Below are positions 1 to 6,404 of a DNA stretch of 7,097 nt, one piece after another. Each line of letters begins with the position of its first letter. Position 1 is the stretch's first letter. The notes beneath the pieces were generated by a model that saw only the letters and a program-made list of their open reading frames with translations, ran no database searches and was not told where the DNA came from. Source of the stretch: Candidatus Mancarchaeum sp. GTDB lineage: Archaea; Micrarchaeota; Micrarchaeia; Micrarchaeales; Micrarchaeaceae. The stretch is from positions 1 to 7,097 of the forward strand of contig DAHXOG010000036.1 of assembly GCA_027364995.1 (NCBI GenBank), read 5' to 3'. A program made the translations under genes and the position numbers.

Positions 1-57
1 TATATATTACATACCTAATCAGAGCAATCCATAACATAAAAATAAAAGACTGATAAT
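1..57 (+). promoter_or_regulatory. Upstream region of secF with possible TATA-like element
   Basis: The first eight bases, TATATATT, resemble an archaeal TATA box. If used, transcription would begin near position 28-35 and leave a short leader before the TTG start at 58. The bases at 51-54 (TGAT) match the end of the GGAGGTGAT ribosome-binding consensus but sit only three bases from the start. An in-frame TAA at 43-45 limits how far secF can extend upstream. The left neighbour is outside the window, so secF could instead be an internal operon gene. This is a weak call. Confidence 0.25.
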
Positions 58-1218
58 TTGAACTATAATTTCTACGAGGCTAAGCATTACAAGCTATTCA
101 TACTCATACCTATAGCTTTGCTTTTGATAAGTCTGGTATTCATACCGCATATACAGTACGACTCATCGCTCAAGGGAGGCATAACAGTACAATTCTCAAC
201 AACGAACGCGATAACCACAAGAGGGCTAACGTCATCAATGTCATCATTGATAGCTGGAGCAACGGCATCGGTCTCAAGAGTGGGAGCCGTATACACTGCC
301 TCTATAACCATACCTGAAAATTCAAGCATAGTCACTGCCAACGATAAACTGTTGTCATTATACTCGTATTATGGCACATATTCATCTGCAAACCTGAATT
401 ATACCAGTGCCGTCACTGGCCTGAAAACGGACCCATCAAATACTACCTTAAAAGCCCAAGAAGCCGCAGCTAAAGTGCAAATTGCCGCATCAACGCTAAA
501 TATGAGCAATGCGCTAACCTCAGAATTGATCCTACTGTCGCCTTTTATCAATACATCATCACTGCTTTCATTCAATCGCAGCGATCCGGCAGGCATGGCT
601 GCAATAGGAAAAACTGCGTATTCAAACGCTTCTTCTATATACAAATCTAAGGTCATATCAACAATGAGGTCAGTGGTTCCGTTTACTTCGTATTCATACA
701 ATGAGATTACGCCTACGCTAGGTGCATTTTTCCTGAGCAACATGACGCAAATAATAATAGCGGCATTCATAATAATAGCAATAGCGGTTTTCGCAGTTTT
801 CAGAACCCCAATCCCTGCTATAGCCGTAGTGTTCGGAGCAGCCAATGACATATTGGTAGCTTTAGGCGCCATGGGCGCATTCGGCATACCAATGGGAGTA
901 GCCTCCGTTGGTGGGCTTCTGCTTTTGATAGGATATGCCATAGATACGGAAATGCTCTCATCCATAAGGATACTTAAGAGGAGTGAGGACACGGTAACTA
1001 AGAGGGCCTTCGCAACTATGAAAACAGGAACCACAATGACAAGTGCGGCAATAATATCGTTTGCAGTTCTTTTCACCATAGCTTATGTATTCTATATCCC
1101 GACATATATAGAAATAGCAGGAGTGGCGCTTTTCGGGCTTATGGCTGACATATTAACTACATGGTTCGGGAATACCATTATGATTGTTTGGTACAAAATA
1201 AGTAGGGAGCATGCATGA
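58..1218 (+). CDS. secF: Protein-export membrane protein SecF, archaeal type, with enlarged extracytoplasmic domain
   Basis: SecF pairs with SecD beside the SecYEG channel and uses the proton gradient to help proteins emerge on the outer face; archaea do this without SecA. The 386 residues show a first membrane helix (about 11-30), the start-of-ectodomain motif DSSLKGGITVQF (35-46), a long outer domain to about 225, the motif EITPTLG (216-222), then five C-terminal helices (about 229-378). Asp296 in GYAIDTEML corresponds to the conserved polar residue of the RND-like helix, and Lys322 in MKTGTTMTS probably replaces the usual Arg. Typical archaeal SecF is near 290 residues, so this one carries roughly 95 extra, mostly Ser/Thr/Asn/Ala-rich sequence at about 95-200. 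The TTG at 58 is the only start between the upstream stop and the first helix. The stop overlaps the secD start (ATGA), so the two are translated together. Family assignment is secure. Confidence 0.95.
   Translation: MNYNFYEAKHYKLFILIPIALLLISLVFIPHIQYDSSLKGGITVQFSTTNAITTRGLTSSMSSLIAGATASVSRVGAVYTASITIPENSSIVTANDKLLSLYSYYGTYSSANLNYTSAVTGLKTDPSNTTLKAQEAAAKVQIAASTLNMSNALTSELILLSPFINTSSLLSFNRSDPAGMAAIGKTAYSNASSIYKSKVISTMRSVVPFTSYSYNEITPTLGAFFLSNMTQIIIAAFIIIAIAVFAVFRTPIPAIAVVFGAANDILVALGAMGAFGIPMGVASVGGLLLLIGYAIDTEMLSSIRILKRSEDTVTKRAFATMKTGTTMTSAAIISFAVLFTIAYVFYIPTYIEIAGVALFGLMADILTTWFGNTIMIVWYKISREHA
1204..1209 (+). promoter_or_regulatory. Ribosome-binding site of secD inside the end of secF
   Basis: AGGGAG, containing the GGAG core, lies five bases before the secD ATG and within the last codons of secF. 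It supports the ATG at 1215 and translational coupling of the pair. An ATG at 1211 is out of frame and is not the start. Confidence 0.55.
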
Positions 1219-2798
1219 ACATTAAAAAGAGCTACATATTGGACAAAAGGATACTTGTGCTTATACTAGTATTTGTAGCCTTGGCATTGCTTGACGTGCA
1301 TTATGGACTGCACTTCGGAATAGAGTTCGTTGGCGGCACCCAAATTCCAGTAACGTTGCAAAAAAGCGTCAATGCAACAGAGATGGGCAGCCTGATATCC
1401 ACCATACAGCAAAGGGTATCTACATTCGGATTAAAACAGGTAACTGTAGAAGGAGTTGGCAGCGATGAGGTATACGTATCGCTTCCGAGCGTATCCAGTG
1501 CTTCCATAAATAAGACTTCAAGCATAATAGAAAGCCAAGGTGACTTCCTTGGCGTGGTAAACGGAGTGCAAGCGATAAACGGCACAGGAATACTTCCCGG
1601 TAGTATAGGCGTAGTTCCGCCATCTACTATAAACAATACTGTAGAATGGGCCGTCACGTTCTATATAACGGACACTGCGGCTACATCCTTTGCAAGGGCC
1701 GTATTCGGGCAGGCGAACAAGCCATTATACATGTTCCTTGACAGGCCTACTGGCACAATATTATTGATTAACGGCTCAGAGCTTGGCAATACCACGGCAG
1801 GGGTAAGCTCATCGGAAGCCGAATCCGCAATAAAAAATGCGTTGGCTTACAATAAAGATCCGATACCATTAATCGTAGTATACAATAACAATGCAAGCAT
1901 AAGTGCTGCTGAGAGCTACATAAATGCCAGCAAAAAATCATTCACACAGATCTTCGCCAGCGCAAACCTTCCATCATCGCTCATAAATTACTCCAAATCG
2001 CTTAACTACACAGTCAAACTGGAAAGCAAGGGCAATATGACTCCCTCATTTACTGAGATAGGAGTAGGTAACTTTACGTTGAACACATGGTCATTGGTGG
2101 GTCTGCTTTCATCACCACAGCTTAATCCTTCAATAACGAACGGCAGTGTCGGAGACAGCTACCAGATATCCGGAGCGGCGCCAACGACACTCGCGTACGC
2201 CCAAAAGCTTTCATACGCTACGAACACCTCGAAAACAATATCGAGCATACTTACTGGCGGAGCGCTTCCCGTCCAGGTGATAGTAGGCACGCCAACATCA
2301 ATACCTCCGACGCTCGGAAAGAGCTCCCTTGACATAAGCATAATCGCATTGGTATCCGCAATCATATTGGTTTCCGCATTCATCGTAATACGCTACAGGA
2401 AGGTATTCTTAGTGGGCCCAATACTAATGACAACGCTTCTTGAGCTTTTCATAATAATATCTATAATAGGATTGGTAGGAACGATAGACCTCTCGGCATT
2501 CGCAGGCATGATAGCCGTAGTAGGAACGGGTGTAGACGCCCAGATAATAATAACCGATGAGATACTTTCAAGGAGAAGCGCAAGCGAAGGCGCTAAAACC
2601 ATATTAGGCAATGCCTTCTACATAGTATGGGCTGACGCCATACTGCTAATAATAGCCATGCTGCCTCTATTCTTCTCGACATCGATGGTAGAGGTAATAG
2701 GATTCTCCGAATCTACAATAATAGGTGCTTTAATGGGAGTGCTAGTAACTAGGCCGGCATACGGGGCAATCGTTAGCAGGCACTTCATAAACAGCTGA
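1215..2798 (+). CDS. secD: Protein-export membrane protein SecD, archaeal type
   Basis: This is the partner of SecF in the SecDF complex. The 527 residues contain a first membrane helix (about 12-30), the FGIEFVGGTQIPVTL motif (34-48) that opens the outer domain, an ectodomain of about 340 residues, the PPTLGKSSLDIS segment (364-375), and five helices from about 372 to 515. Asp440 in GTGVDAQIIITDEI (437-450) matches the acidic residue placed in the proton path of SecDF in other organisms; archaeal relatives often have VDDQ here, so the Ala is a small variation. Length is normal for archaeal SecD. Fourteen Asn-X-Ser/Thr sequons (for example N53, N122, N186, N226, N264, N309, N337) fall in the outer domain. 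The order secF-secD with overlap is the archaeal arrangement, known from haloarchaea. The start ATG has a GGAG five bases upstream. The assignment is secure. Confidence 0.95.
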   Translation: MNIKKSYILDKRILVLILVFVALALLDVHYGLHFGIEFVGGTQIPVTLQKSVNATEMGSLISTIQQRVSTFGLKQVTVEGVGSDEVYVSLPSVSSASINKTSSIIESQGDFLGVVNGVQAINGTGILPGSIGVVPPSTINNTVEWAVTFYITDTAATSFARAVFGQANKPLYMFLDRPTGTILLINGSELGNTTAGVSSSEAESAIKNALAYNKDPIPLIVVYNNNASISAAESYINASKKSFTQIFASANLPSSLINYSKSLNYTVKLESKGNMTPSFTEIGVGNFTLNTWSLVGLLSSPQLNPSITNGSVGDSYQISGAAPTTLAYAQKLSYATNTSKTISSILTGGALPVQVIVGTPTSIPPTLGKSSLDISIIALVSAIILVSAFIVIRYRKVFLVGPILMTTLLELFIIISIIGLVGTIDLSAFAGMIAVVGTGVDAQIIITDEILSRRSASEGAKTILGNAFYIVWADAILLIIAMLPLFFSTSMVEVIGFSESTIIGALMGVLVTRPAYGAIVSRHFINS

Positions 2799-2802
2799 TT
2801 GC

Positions 2803-3453
2803 ATGATTAAATATTGCCCGACGTGCAATAGGTCAAGTGACGAAGCACGTTTTATAGGTGAATTTTGCGAATTCTGCATAATCGATAAAATAAAGGCTAC
2901 ACTCCCTAAAGTCATAAAGATAAGGCGCTGCAAGGTATGCGGTTCAATAAGGGACAGCAAGGGCTTTACTGAATATTCCGACGAAGCAATGTCGGATGCC
3001 ATATCCCAACAGTTCCATATGCCCAACAGCAAGATAAGGTTCAAAGGGCTTGACGAGTCTAAGAAAATAGCAGAGCTTCACATATCTTACGAGCTTAGCG
3101 AAGGCGGTGTCGGCTTCAATTATCCGATATCCATAAAATTCACAAAGGAGATGTGCCCGAGCTGCTACAGGAGGAGCGCGGGCTATTATGAAGCGATACT
3201 GCAGCTGCGCGGCTCCGATAGGAACGTGGCTAAATTCCTAGACAGCTTCAATCCTTTCCTTATACGCGGCAATGCCTTCGTAAGCAAGACCGAAGAGATG
3301 GGGAACGGAATAGACATGTACATAAGCGACAAGAAGCTGGTATCGGGATATTTCGCTCTGCACAAGATACTGAAGCCAAAGGTATCATACAAGCTCTACG
3401 GCGTCAAGAAAGGAAAGAAGCTTTACAGGCACATCTATTCGCTTACCGTATAA
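2803..3453 (+). CDS. NMD3 family zinc protein, probable large-ribosomal-subunit factor
   Basis: The 216-residue protein has four CxxC pairs: C5/C8, C22/C25, C43/C46 and C118/C121, enough for two zinc sites. After the last pair comes SAGYYEAILQLRG (125-137), a strong NMD3 hallmark. Then follow GIDMYISDKKLVSGYFALH (169-187) and a C-terminal SYKLYGVKKGKKLYR stretch (195-209), all typical of the archaeal NMD3 core. In eukaryotes NMD3 binds the joining face of the nascent 60S subunit and carries it out of the nucleus through Crm1. Archaea have no nucleus and lack the export-signal tail, so the shared role is presumably 50S maturation or quality control; that is inference. The ATG is four bases after the secD stop, with GCTGAT as a poor ribosome-binding match, so the gene probably depends on secFD transcription and perhaps on reinitiation. 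Family call is firm, cellular role is not. Confidence 0.88.
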   Translation: MIKYCPTCNRSSDEARFIGEFCEFCIIDKIKATLPKVIKIRRCKVCGSIRDSKGFTEYSDEAMSDAISQQFHMPNSKIRFKGLDESKKIAELHISYELSEGGVGFNYPISIKFTKEMCPSCYRRSAGYYEAILQLRGSDRNVAKFLDSFNPFLIRGNAFVSKTEEMGNGIDMYISDKKLVSGYFALHKILKPKVSYKLYGVKKGKKLYRHIYSLTV

Positions 3454-3473
3454 ATTCAGCTCCTTTGCGCCGT

Positions 3474-5165
3474 TTAAGCCTCAGGATTCCTGCGCTCTTC
3501 AATCTCCTTTTTCATTGACGCTATCACATTATCAATCTCAAGCCCGTTTTCCTGCTTGCCATTGCTCTTCCTCAATGATATGAGCTTCTTCTCCTGCTCC
3601 TTCGGTCCTACTATTACCATGTATGGGACCTTTGAAAGCTGCGCCTCGCGTATCTTCTTCTCGAGCTTCTTGTCCGATACATCGAGCTCTACCCTGAGTT
3701 TGGATTCCTTGAACTTTTTGTAAATGCTCTCTGCATATGCATTGCTGGATTCCGACAGCGAAATGATCTTGGCGTGCACGGGTGACAGCCATAGCGGAAG
3801 CTTTCCGCCATAATGCTCCATAAGTACTGCAGTGAACCTTTCAATGCTTCCAAGTATGGCCCTGTGTATAATCACTGGCATATGCTCTTTGCCATCCTCT
3901 CCGGTAAAGCTTAAGCCGAAGCGAATCGGCAGTTGGTAATCCAATTGTATGGTTGCGCACTGCCAAAGCCGCTTTCGCGAATCCTCTAAATCGAAGTCTA
4001 TCTTGGGCCCGTAAAACGCGCCGTCCTTTTCGTTAATGGTATACTCCATATTATTTTTCTCCAATGCAGCCTTCATGGCATTCTCTGCTTCTTCCCATAG
4101 CTTCTCGTCGCCCATGTGGTCATCAGGCATTGTGGAGATTTTTGCATGGTATTTCATGCCGAAGGTCTTGTATACCCTGTCTATAGATTCCAATAACAGT
4201 GTCACTTCATTTTCAACGCCTTCCTTGCTCACGAATATATGCCCATCGTCTGTCGTCAATTCCTGTACCCTGAAAACGCCGCTTAATGCCCCGCTCACCT
4301 CTCTCCTGTAAAGCTTGTCGAATATTGCGGTCCTGAATGGCAGTTCCTTGTAGCTCCATCTCCTGGATTTGTATATCAATATTGTCGATGGGCAATTCAT
4401 GGGCTTGAGCCCAAGCTGGTCAGCCCCTTCATCAACAAGGAACATGTTATCTTTGTAATGATCAATATGTCCGCTGACGTGCCATAAAGCCACATTCGCA
4501 AGCGCCGGAGTGCTTATCTCCTTATAATCGTAAAGCGCCTCTATCTCCCTCATAAAGCTTTTAAGCTCCCTGTATATTATCCACCCATTCGGATGCCAAT
4601 ACACCATCGAGGGCGAGACCTCCTGGAAGCTGTATAAATCCATGAGCTCCCCTATGGTCCTATGGTCAGAATCAGGCAAGTTATTCCAATCGCTTTTCTT
4701 CACTATCGACAAATCAAGCTTCCTGCGCTCCTTCTCCTTTTTAAGTACTTCATCCCCTGCTCCATAATGCTTCGATTGCTCTGCAAGCGGATGCCCCTTT
4801 ATCTCTATACTCCATTTCTTGTTCCAGCCGAATGGCGCATGTATAATCTCTAATCCTGGGCTTTTAGCCAGTTCGTCCATTGCCTTGAATATCTCCATTG
4901 CTCTTTTTGGCCCTTCAAGGTTATCTCCCAAATGGGCGAAAGGATACAGCACAAGCTTGTCCAGCTTCTGCTTCTTTGCAAACTCCAATGCCGCATCTAC
5001 GGCCTTTTTCGCTACTTCTTCGTTATCGCCTTTCTCTATGGTTGTGAGCAGCACGAGCGCATTCTCTATGTGTTCCGACCTTTTATCGCTTTTTTCGTAC
5101 TCGGATGCCTCCGGGGCTATTAGCTCATAATCCATGCTCTTTACATCTAGTTGTAAGATTCTCAT
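3474..5165 (-). CDS. thrS: Threonyl-tRNA synthetase, archaeal type with N-terminal editing domain
   Basis: This cytoplasmic class II enzyme charges tRNA-Thr with threonine. In the 563-residue product (numbered from the ATG at 5165), residues 1-136 form the archaeal editing domain related to D-aminoacyl-tRNA deacylase, which removes mis-attached serine; the stretch KLVLYPFAHLG (70-80) is typical. Motif 1 is around HPNGWIIYRELKSF (191-204), motif 2 around LYRREVSGALSGVFRVQE (285-302), and motif 3 is HRAILGSIERF (434-444). The zinc triad that selects threonine is complete: Cys258 (MNCP), His309 (DDGHIF) and His435 (VIIHRA). The anticodon-binding domain covers about 455-563. It is a single full-length polypeptide, unlike the split enzymes of many Crenarchaeota. 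A TTG at 5177 would add four residues (MVLS), but the ATG aligns with the family start MRIL and has GGTG six bases upstream. It converges on the NMD3-like gene with 20 bases between stops. Confidence 0.96.
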   Translation of the reverse strand: MRILQLDVKSMDYELIAPEASEYEKSDKRSEHIENALVLLTTIEKGDNEEVAKKAVDAALEFAKKQKLDKLVLYPFAHLGDNLEGPKRAMEIFKAMDELAKSPGLEIIHAPFGWNKKWSIEIKGHPLAEQSKHYGAGDEVLKKEKERRKLDLSIVKKSDWNNLPDSDHRTIGELMDLYSFQEVSPSMVYWHPNGWIIYRELKSFMREIEALYDYKEISTPALANVALWHVSGHIDHYKDNMFLVDEGADQLGLKPMNCPSTILIYKSRRWSYKELPFRTAIFDKLYRREVSGALSGVFRVQELTTDDGHIFVSKEGVENEVTLLLESIDRVYKTFGMKYHAKISTMPDDHMGDEKLWEEAENAMKAALEKNNMEYTINEKDGAFYGPKIDFDLEDSRKRLWQCATIQLDYQLPIRFGLSFTGEDGKEHMPVIIHRAILGSIERFTAVLMEHYGGKLPLWLSPVHAKIISLSESSNAYAESIYKKFKESKLRVELDVSDKKLEKKIREAQLSKVPYMVIVGPKEQEKKLISLRKSNGKQENGLEIDNVIASMKKEIEERRNPEA

Positions 5166-5171
5166 TGACAG

Positions 5172-5175
5172 CACC
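5172..5175 (-). promoter_or_regulatory. Ribosome-binding site deciding the thrS start
   Basis: Read on the minus strand, GGTG lies six bases before the ATG at 5165. It overlaps the alternative TTG (5177) and GTG (5174) codons, which favours the ATG as the true start. The site is short, so confidence is moderate. Confidence 0.45.
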
Positions 5176-5186
5176 AATAAGCATTA

Positions 5187-5230
5187 ATGCATAAATTGAA
5201 GTGGCCTAGTGCGGCTACGAAAGATTTAAA
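5187..5230 (-). promoter_or_regulatory. thrS: Candidate thrS promoter elements
   Basis: Two TATA-like boxes are visible on the minus strand upstream of thrS. TTTATGCA (5188-5195) is centred about 27 bases before the ATG, which would give an almost leaderless message. TTTTAAAT (5223-5230) is centred about 60 bases before it, which would give a leader of roughly 35 bases that includes the GGTG site. The second fits better with a used ribosome-binding site. Neither is proven. Confidence 0.3.
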
Positions 5231-5309
5231 ACGTAAAATTATATTAAGCAGTGCGTAAACTGAGCCCAAGGGTTCATAACCATACTGACTGCATAAAGGA
5301 TAAGCGCGG

Positions 5310-5679
5310 CTAGCTATTTTGCCAAGCCTTATACTGTTTGGAATTTACCAACTCCCATAAATTCACCACGATTTTATATGTTGTTGGCGTTTGCAGCTAT
5401 TTAAGCCTTTTGTATAGCTTGGCTTTGTCAATTAATCTACGTCTGCTGATAAATTCTAAATTTTGATAATAAATTGATTTTAAGCTTTTATTTCCGATAC
5501 CATATACGTAATTCTTACTCTTATTAAAATTTCTATTTTCTCAGTCAAGTACTACACCATTGGATATCGGTAAAAGAAAAGTTATAAACATTATTCAGGA
5601 AGCATCCTAAGATTTTATCGTGTATTTTATTCTGATTTACCAAGTATTTGCTTTTTCCTGACTTAGTTATGTATAAGGC
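5310..5679 (-). pseudogene. Possible decayed gene, product not recognised
   Basis: Read on the minus strand, 5679 to 5548 gives 44 open codons (including KIHDKILGCFLNNVYNF). A frame change follows, then 47 open codons from 5540 to 5400 (including YVYGIGNKSLKSIYYQN and RRRLIDKAKLYKRLK). After a TAG at 5397-5399 the same frame runs another 28 codons (including KIVVNLWELVNSKQYKAW) to a TAG at 5310-5312. The segments look like normal protein in residue mix, which is unexpected in DNA this rich in A+T. No start codon begins the middle segment and no motif identifies the family. It could be a broken accessory gene left from an earlier insertion. AT-rich DNA can produce such stretches by chance, so this is tentative. 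Confidence 0.28.
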
Positions 5680-5805
5680 TTAATTAAGTGGAAATGTAAG
5701 AATAGTTAATTATTGAGAGTTGGTTAAGGTATAATTTTTAGTAAAGTTTGGTTTCAGACACACAGTTTTTTGTGTAAAGATAAATTAAAAGTTGGTAGTT
5801 AAAAG

Positions 5806-5817
5806 CTAAAGCTTTAG
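5806..5817. repeat. Perfect 12-base palindrome
   Basis: CTAAAGCTTTAG is its own reverse complement and lies 44 bases before the ATG of the small helical protein. Together with the adjoining inverted repeat it could be a binding site for a dimeric regulator, but no regulator gene is visible in the window. Confidence 0.5.
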
Positions 5818-5836
5818 TTAAATTTTAATATTTAAC
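5817..5836. repeat. Perfect 7-base inverted repeat with 6-base spacer
   Basis: GTTAAAT (5817-5823) and ATTTAAC (5830-5836) are exact reverse complements around TTTAAT. The repeat shares its first base with the preceding palindrome and ends where a TATA-like TTATAAAG (5838-5845) begins. The arrangement resembles an operator beside a promoter, although AT-rich sequence makes chance symmetry more likely. Confidence 0.45.
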
Positions 5837-5857
5837 CTTATAAAGAATACGTGTGAT
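5824..5857 (+). promoter_or_regulatory. Candidate promoter and ribosome-binding site of the 5862 gene
   Basis: Two TATA-like boxes precede the gene: TTTAATAT (5824-5831), which predicts a start of transcription near 5855, and TTATAAAG (5838-5845), which predicts one near 5867, slightly past the ATG. GTGAT at 5853-5857 matches the ribosome-binding consensus and is four bases before the ATG. The first box with this site makes a short-leader message; the choice is uncertain. Confidence 0.3.
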
Positions 5858-5861
5858 AAAT

Positions 5862-6362
5862 ATGGATGATGATGAAAAAAACTGCTTTGACATGCTAAAT
5901 GATACAGATCTGAATACTATAAATGAGGCTCTTAATTCCACATTCAAAAATTTCGAAAAAGATTTCAAAGTTTTAAATTGCTATACTGATAATCTAAATA
6001 AGTTCTATAATCAAGTTATCAAAAAGCTTGAACAAGGTGGCGAACAAAAGGATGTTGCATTATTTAGAACTGATCTATTTACCGAAATTGCAACACTCTT
6101 TTCTTACGTTGGTGACCTTTTTAGTAGTTTTAAGCGTTCTTTTTATGATAAGATAAGACCGCATCTTAGAAAAATTAAAATTAAGATGTACGCATTTTTA
6201 AGCGAAAAATTTTGGAAATATATAGAACCTACTCTTCAAAAGAGTATTCAAGTAATTGAAAAAATAGCAAGTGCTCTCGGAGTCCAAAACTATAGCATAG
6301 GGTTTAATGCAGGACTGCTACAATTAGGCCTTACATTCAAACCCTCCTATTTGAAGCTGTAA
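5862..6362 (+). CDS. Hypothetical helical protein, no family recognised
   Basis: The 166-residue product matches no family I know. It has an acidic start (MDDDEKN), then mostly amphipathic helices. A first block lies at about 8-60. A second, rich in Phe and Tyr, lies at about 64-97 (for example LFSYVGDLFSSF). A basic block follows at 98-120 (KIRPHLRKIKIKMYAFLSEK), then another helix to about 140. The last 25 residues (NYSIGFNAGLLQLGLTFKP and beyond) look strand-like. There is no signal peptide, clear membrane helix, zinc motif or enzyme motif; only two Cys are present (8 and 40). The shape would suit a coiled or membrane-peripheral protein, which is a guess. A GTG at 5853 would add three residues, but that codon is part of the GTGAT site serving the ATG at 5862. 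The gene is much richer in A+T than the secFD and thrS block and ends 30 bases from a convergent transposase, so it is probably an accessory gene. Confidence 0.72.
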   Translation: MDDDEKNCFDMLNDTDLNTINEALNSTFKNFEKDFKVLNCYTDNLNKFYNQVIKKLEQGGEQKDVALFRTDLFTEIATLFSYVGDLFSSFKRSFYDKIRPHLRKIKIKMYAFLSEKFWKYIEPTLQKSIQVIEKIASALGVQNYSIGFNAGLLQLGLTFKPSYLKL

Positions 6363-6404
6363 AGCTTCTTCAATACCTAATTACCTATGTTTTTAATGCT
6401 TTTT
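6353..6404 (+). terminator. Hairpin across the stop codon followed by T runs
   Basis: GAAGCT (6353-6358) and AGCTTC (6363-6368) form a perfect six-base stem with loop GTAA that contains the stop codon of the helical-protein gene. Runs of five T follow at 6390-6394 and 6400-6404. Archaeal termination relies mainly on T runs, so the latter may matter more. The second run lies inside the end of the convergent transposase gene. Confidence 0.35.

Larger units (their letters stand above)
5200..5852. other. AT-rich gap without an intact gene
   Basis: No intact gene of meaningful size fits on either strand here, and I see no tRNA, CRISPR repeats or C/D-box guide RNA. The left part (to about 5340) is mixed in composition and contains the thrS promoter region. 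The rest is strongly A+T rich. The minus strand holds a likely gene relic (5310-5679), the right end holds inverted repeats (5806-5836), and small hairpins occur at 5395-5419 (AGCTAT/ATAGCT) and 5760-5775 (ACACA/TGTGT). Confidence 0.6.

Noticed and set aside
399..1079. Long open frame on the minus strand inside secF
   Set aside because: It is the antisense shadow of a hydrophobic gene; SecF itself has clear motifs, and the reverse product has no recognisable features.
3186..5130. Several other open frames of 60-105 codons antisense or out of frame within the NMD3-like and thrS genes
   Set aside because: All overlap confidently assigned genes and show no family motifs, suitable start signals or independent context.
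5266..5290. tRNA T-arm-like sequence GGTTCATAACC
   Set aside because: The loop lacks the conserved A58, the five-base stem does not close, and no matching acceptor, D or anticodon arms occur at the right spacing on either strand.
5349..5358. Ten-base match AACTCCCATA shared with the right edge of the window, suggesting a second transposase relic (both read LWEL)
   Set aside because: Similarity ends after a few residues, and ten-base matches are expected by chance in a window of this size.
5329..5358. Tiny minus-strand frame with GGTGA and an ATG upstream of thrS
   Set aside because: Only nine codons long, and it overlaps the better-looking relic frame; no evidence that it is a regulatory leader peptide.
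5312..5422. Imperfect direct repeat (AGCTATTT followed by AAGCCTT) at 5312 and 5395
   Set aside because: The copies differ by a four-base gap and diverge quickly; only two copies with no further pattern, so not a CRISPR or tandem array.
5310..5540. Pyrrolysine read-through of the in-frame TAG codons, prompted by no gene in the window ending in TAG
   Set aside because: The merged frame has no start codon at its front, is preceded by TGA, and six genes are too few to infer TAG reassignment. Gene decay is simpler.
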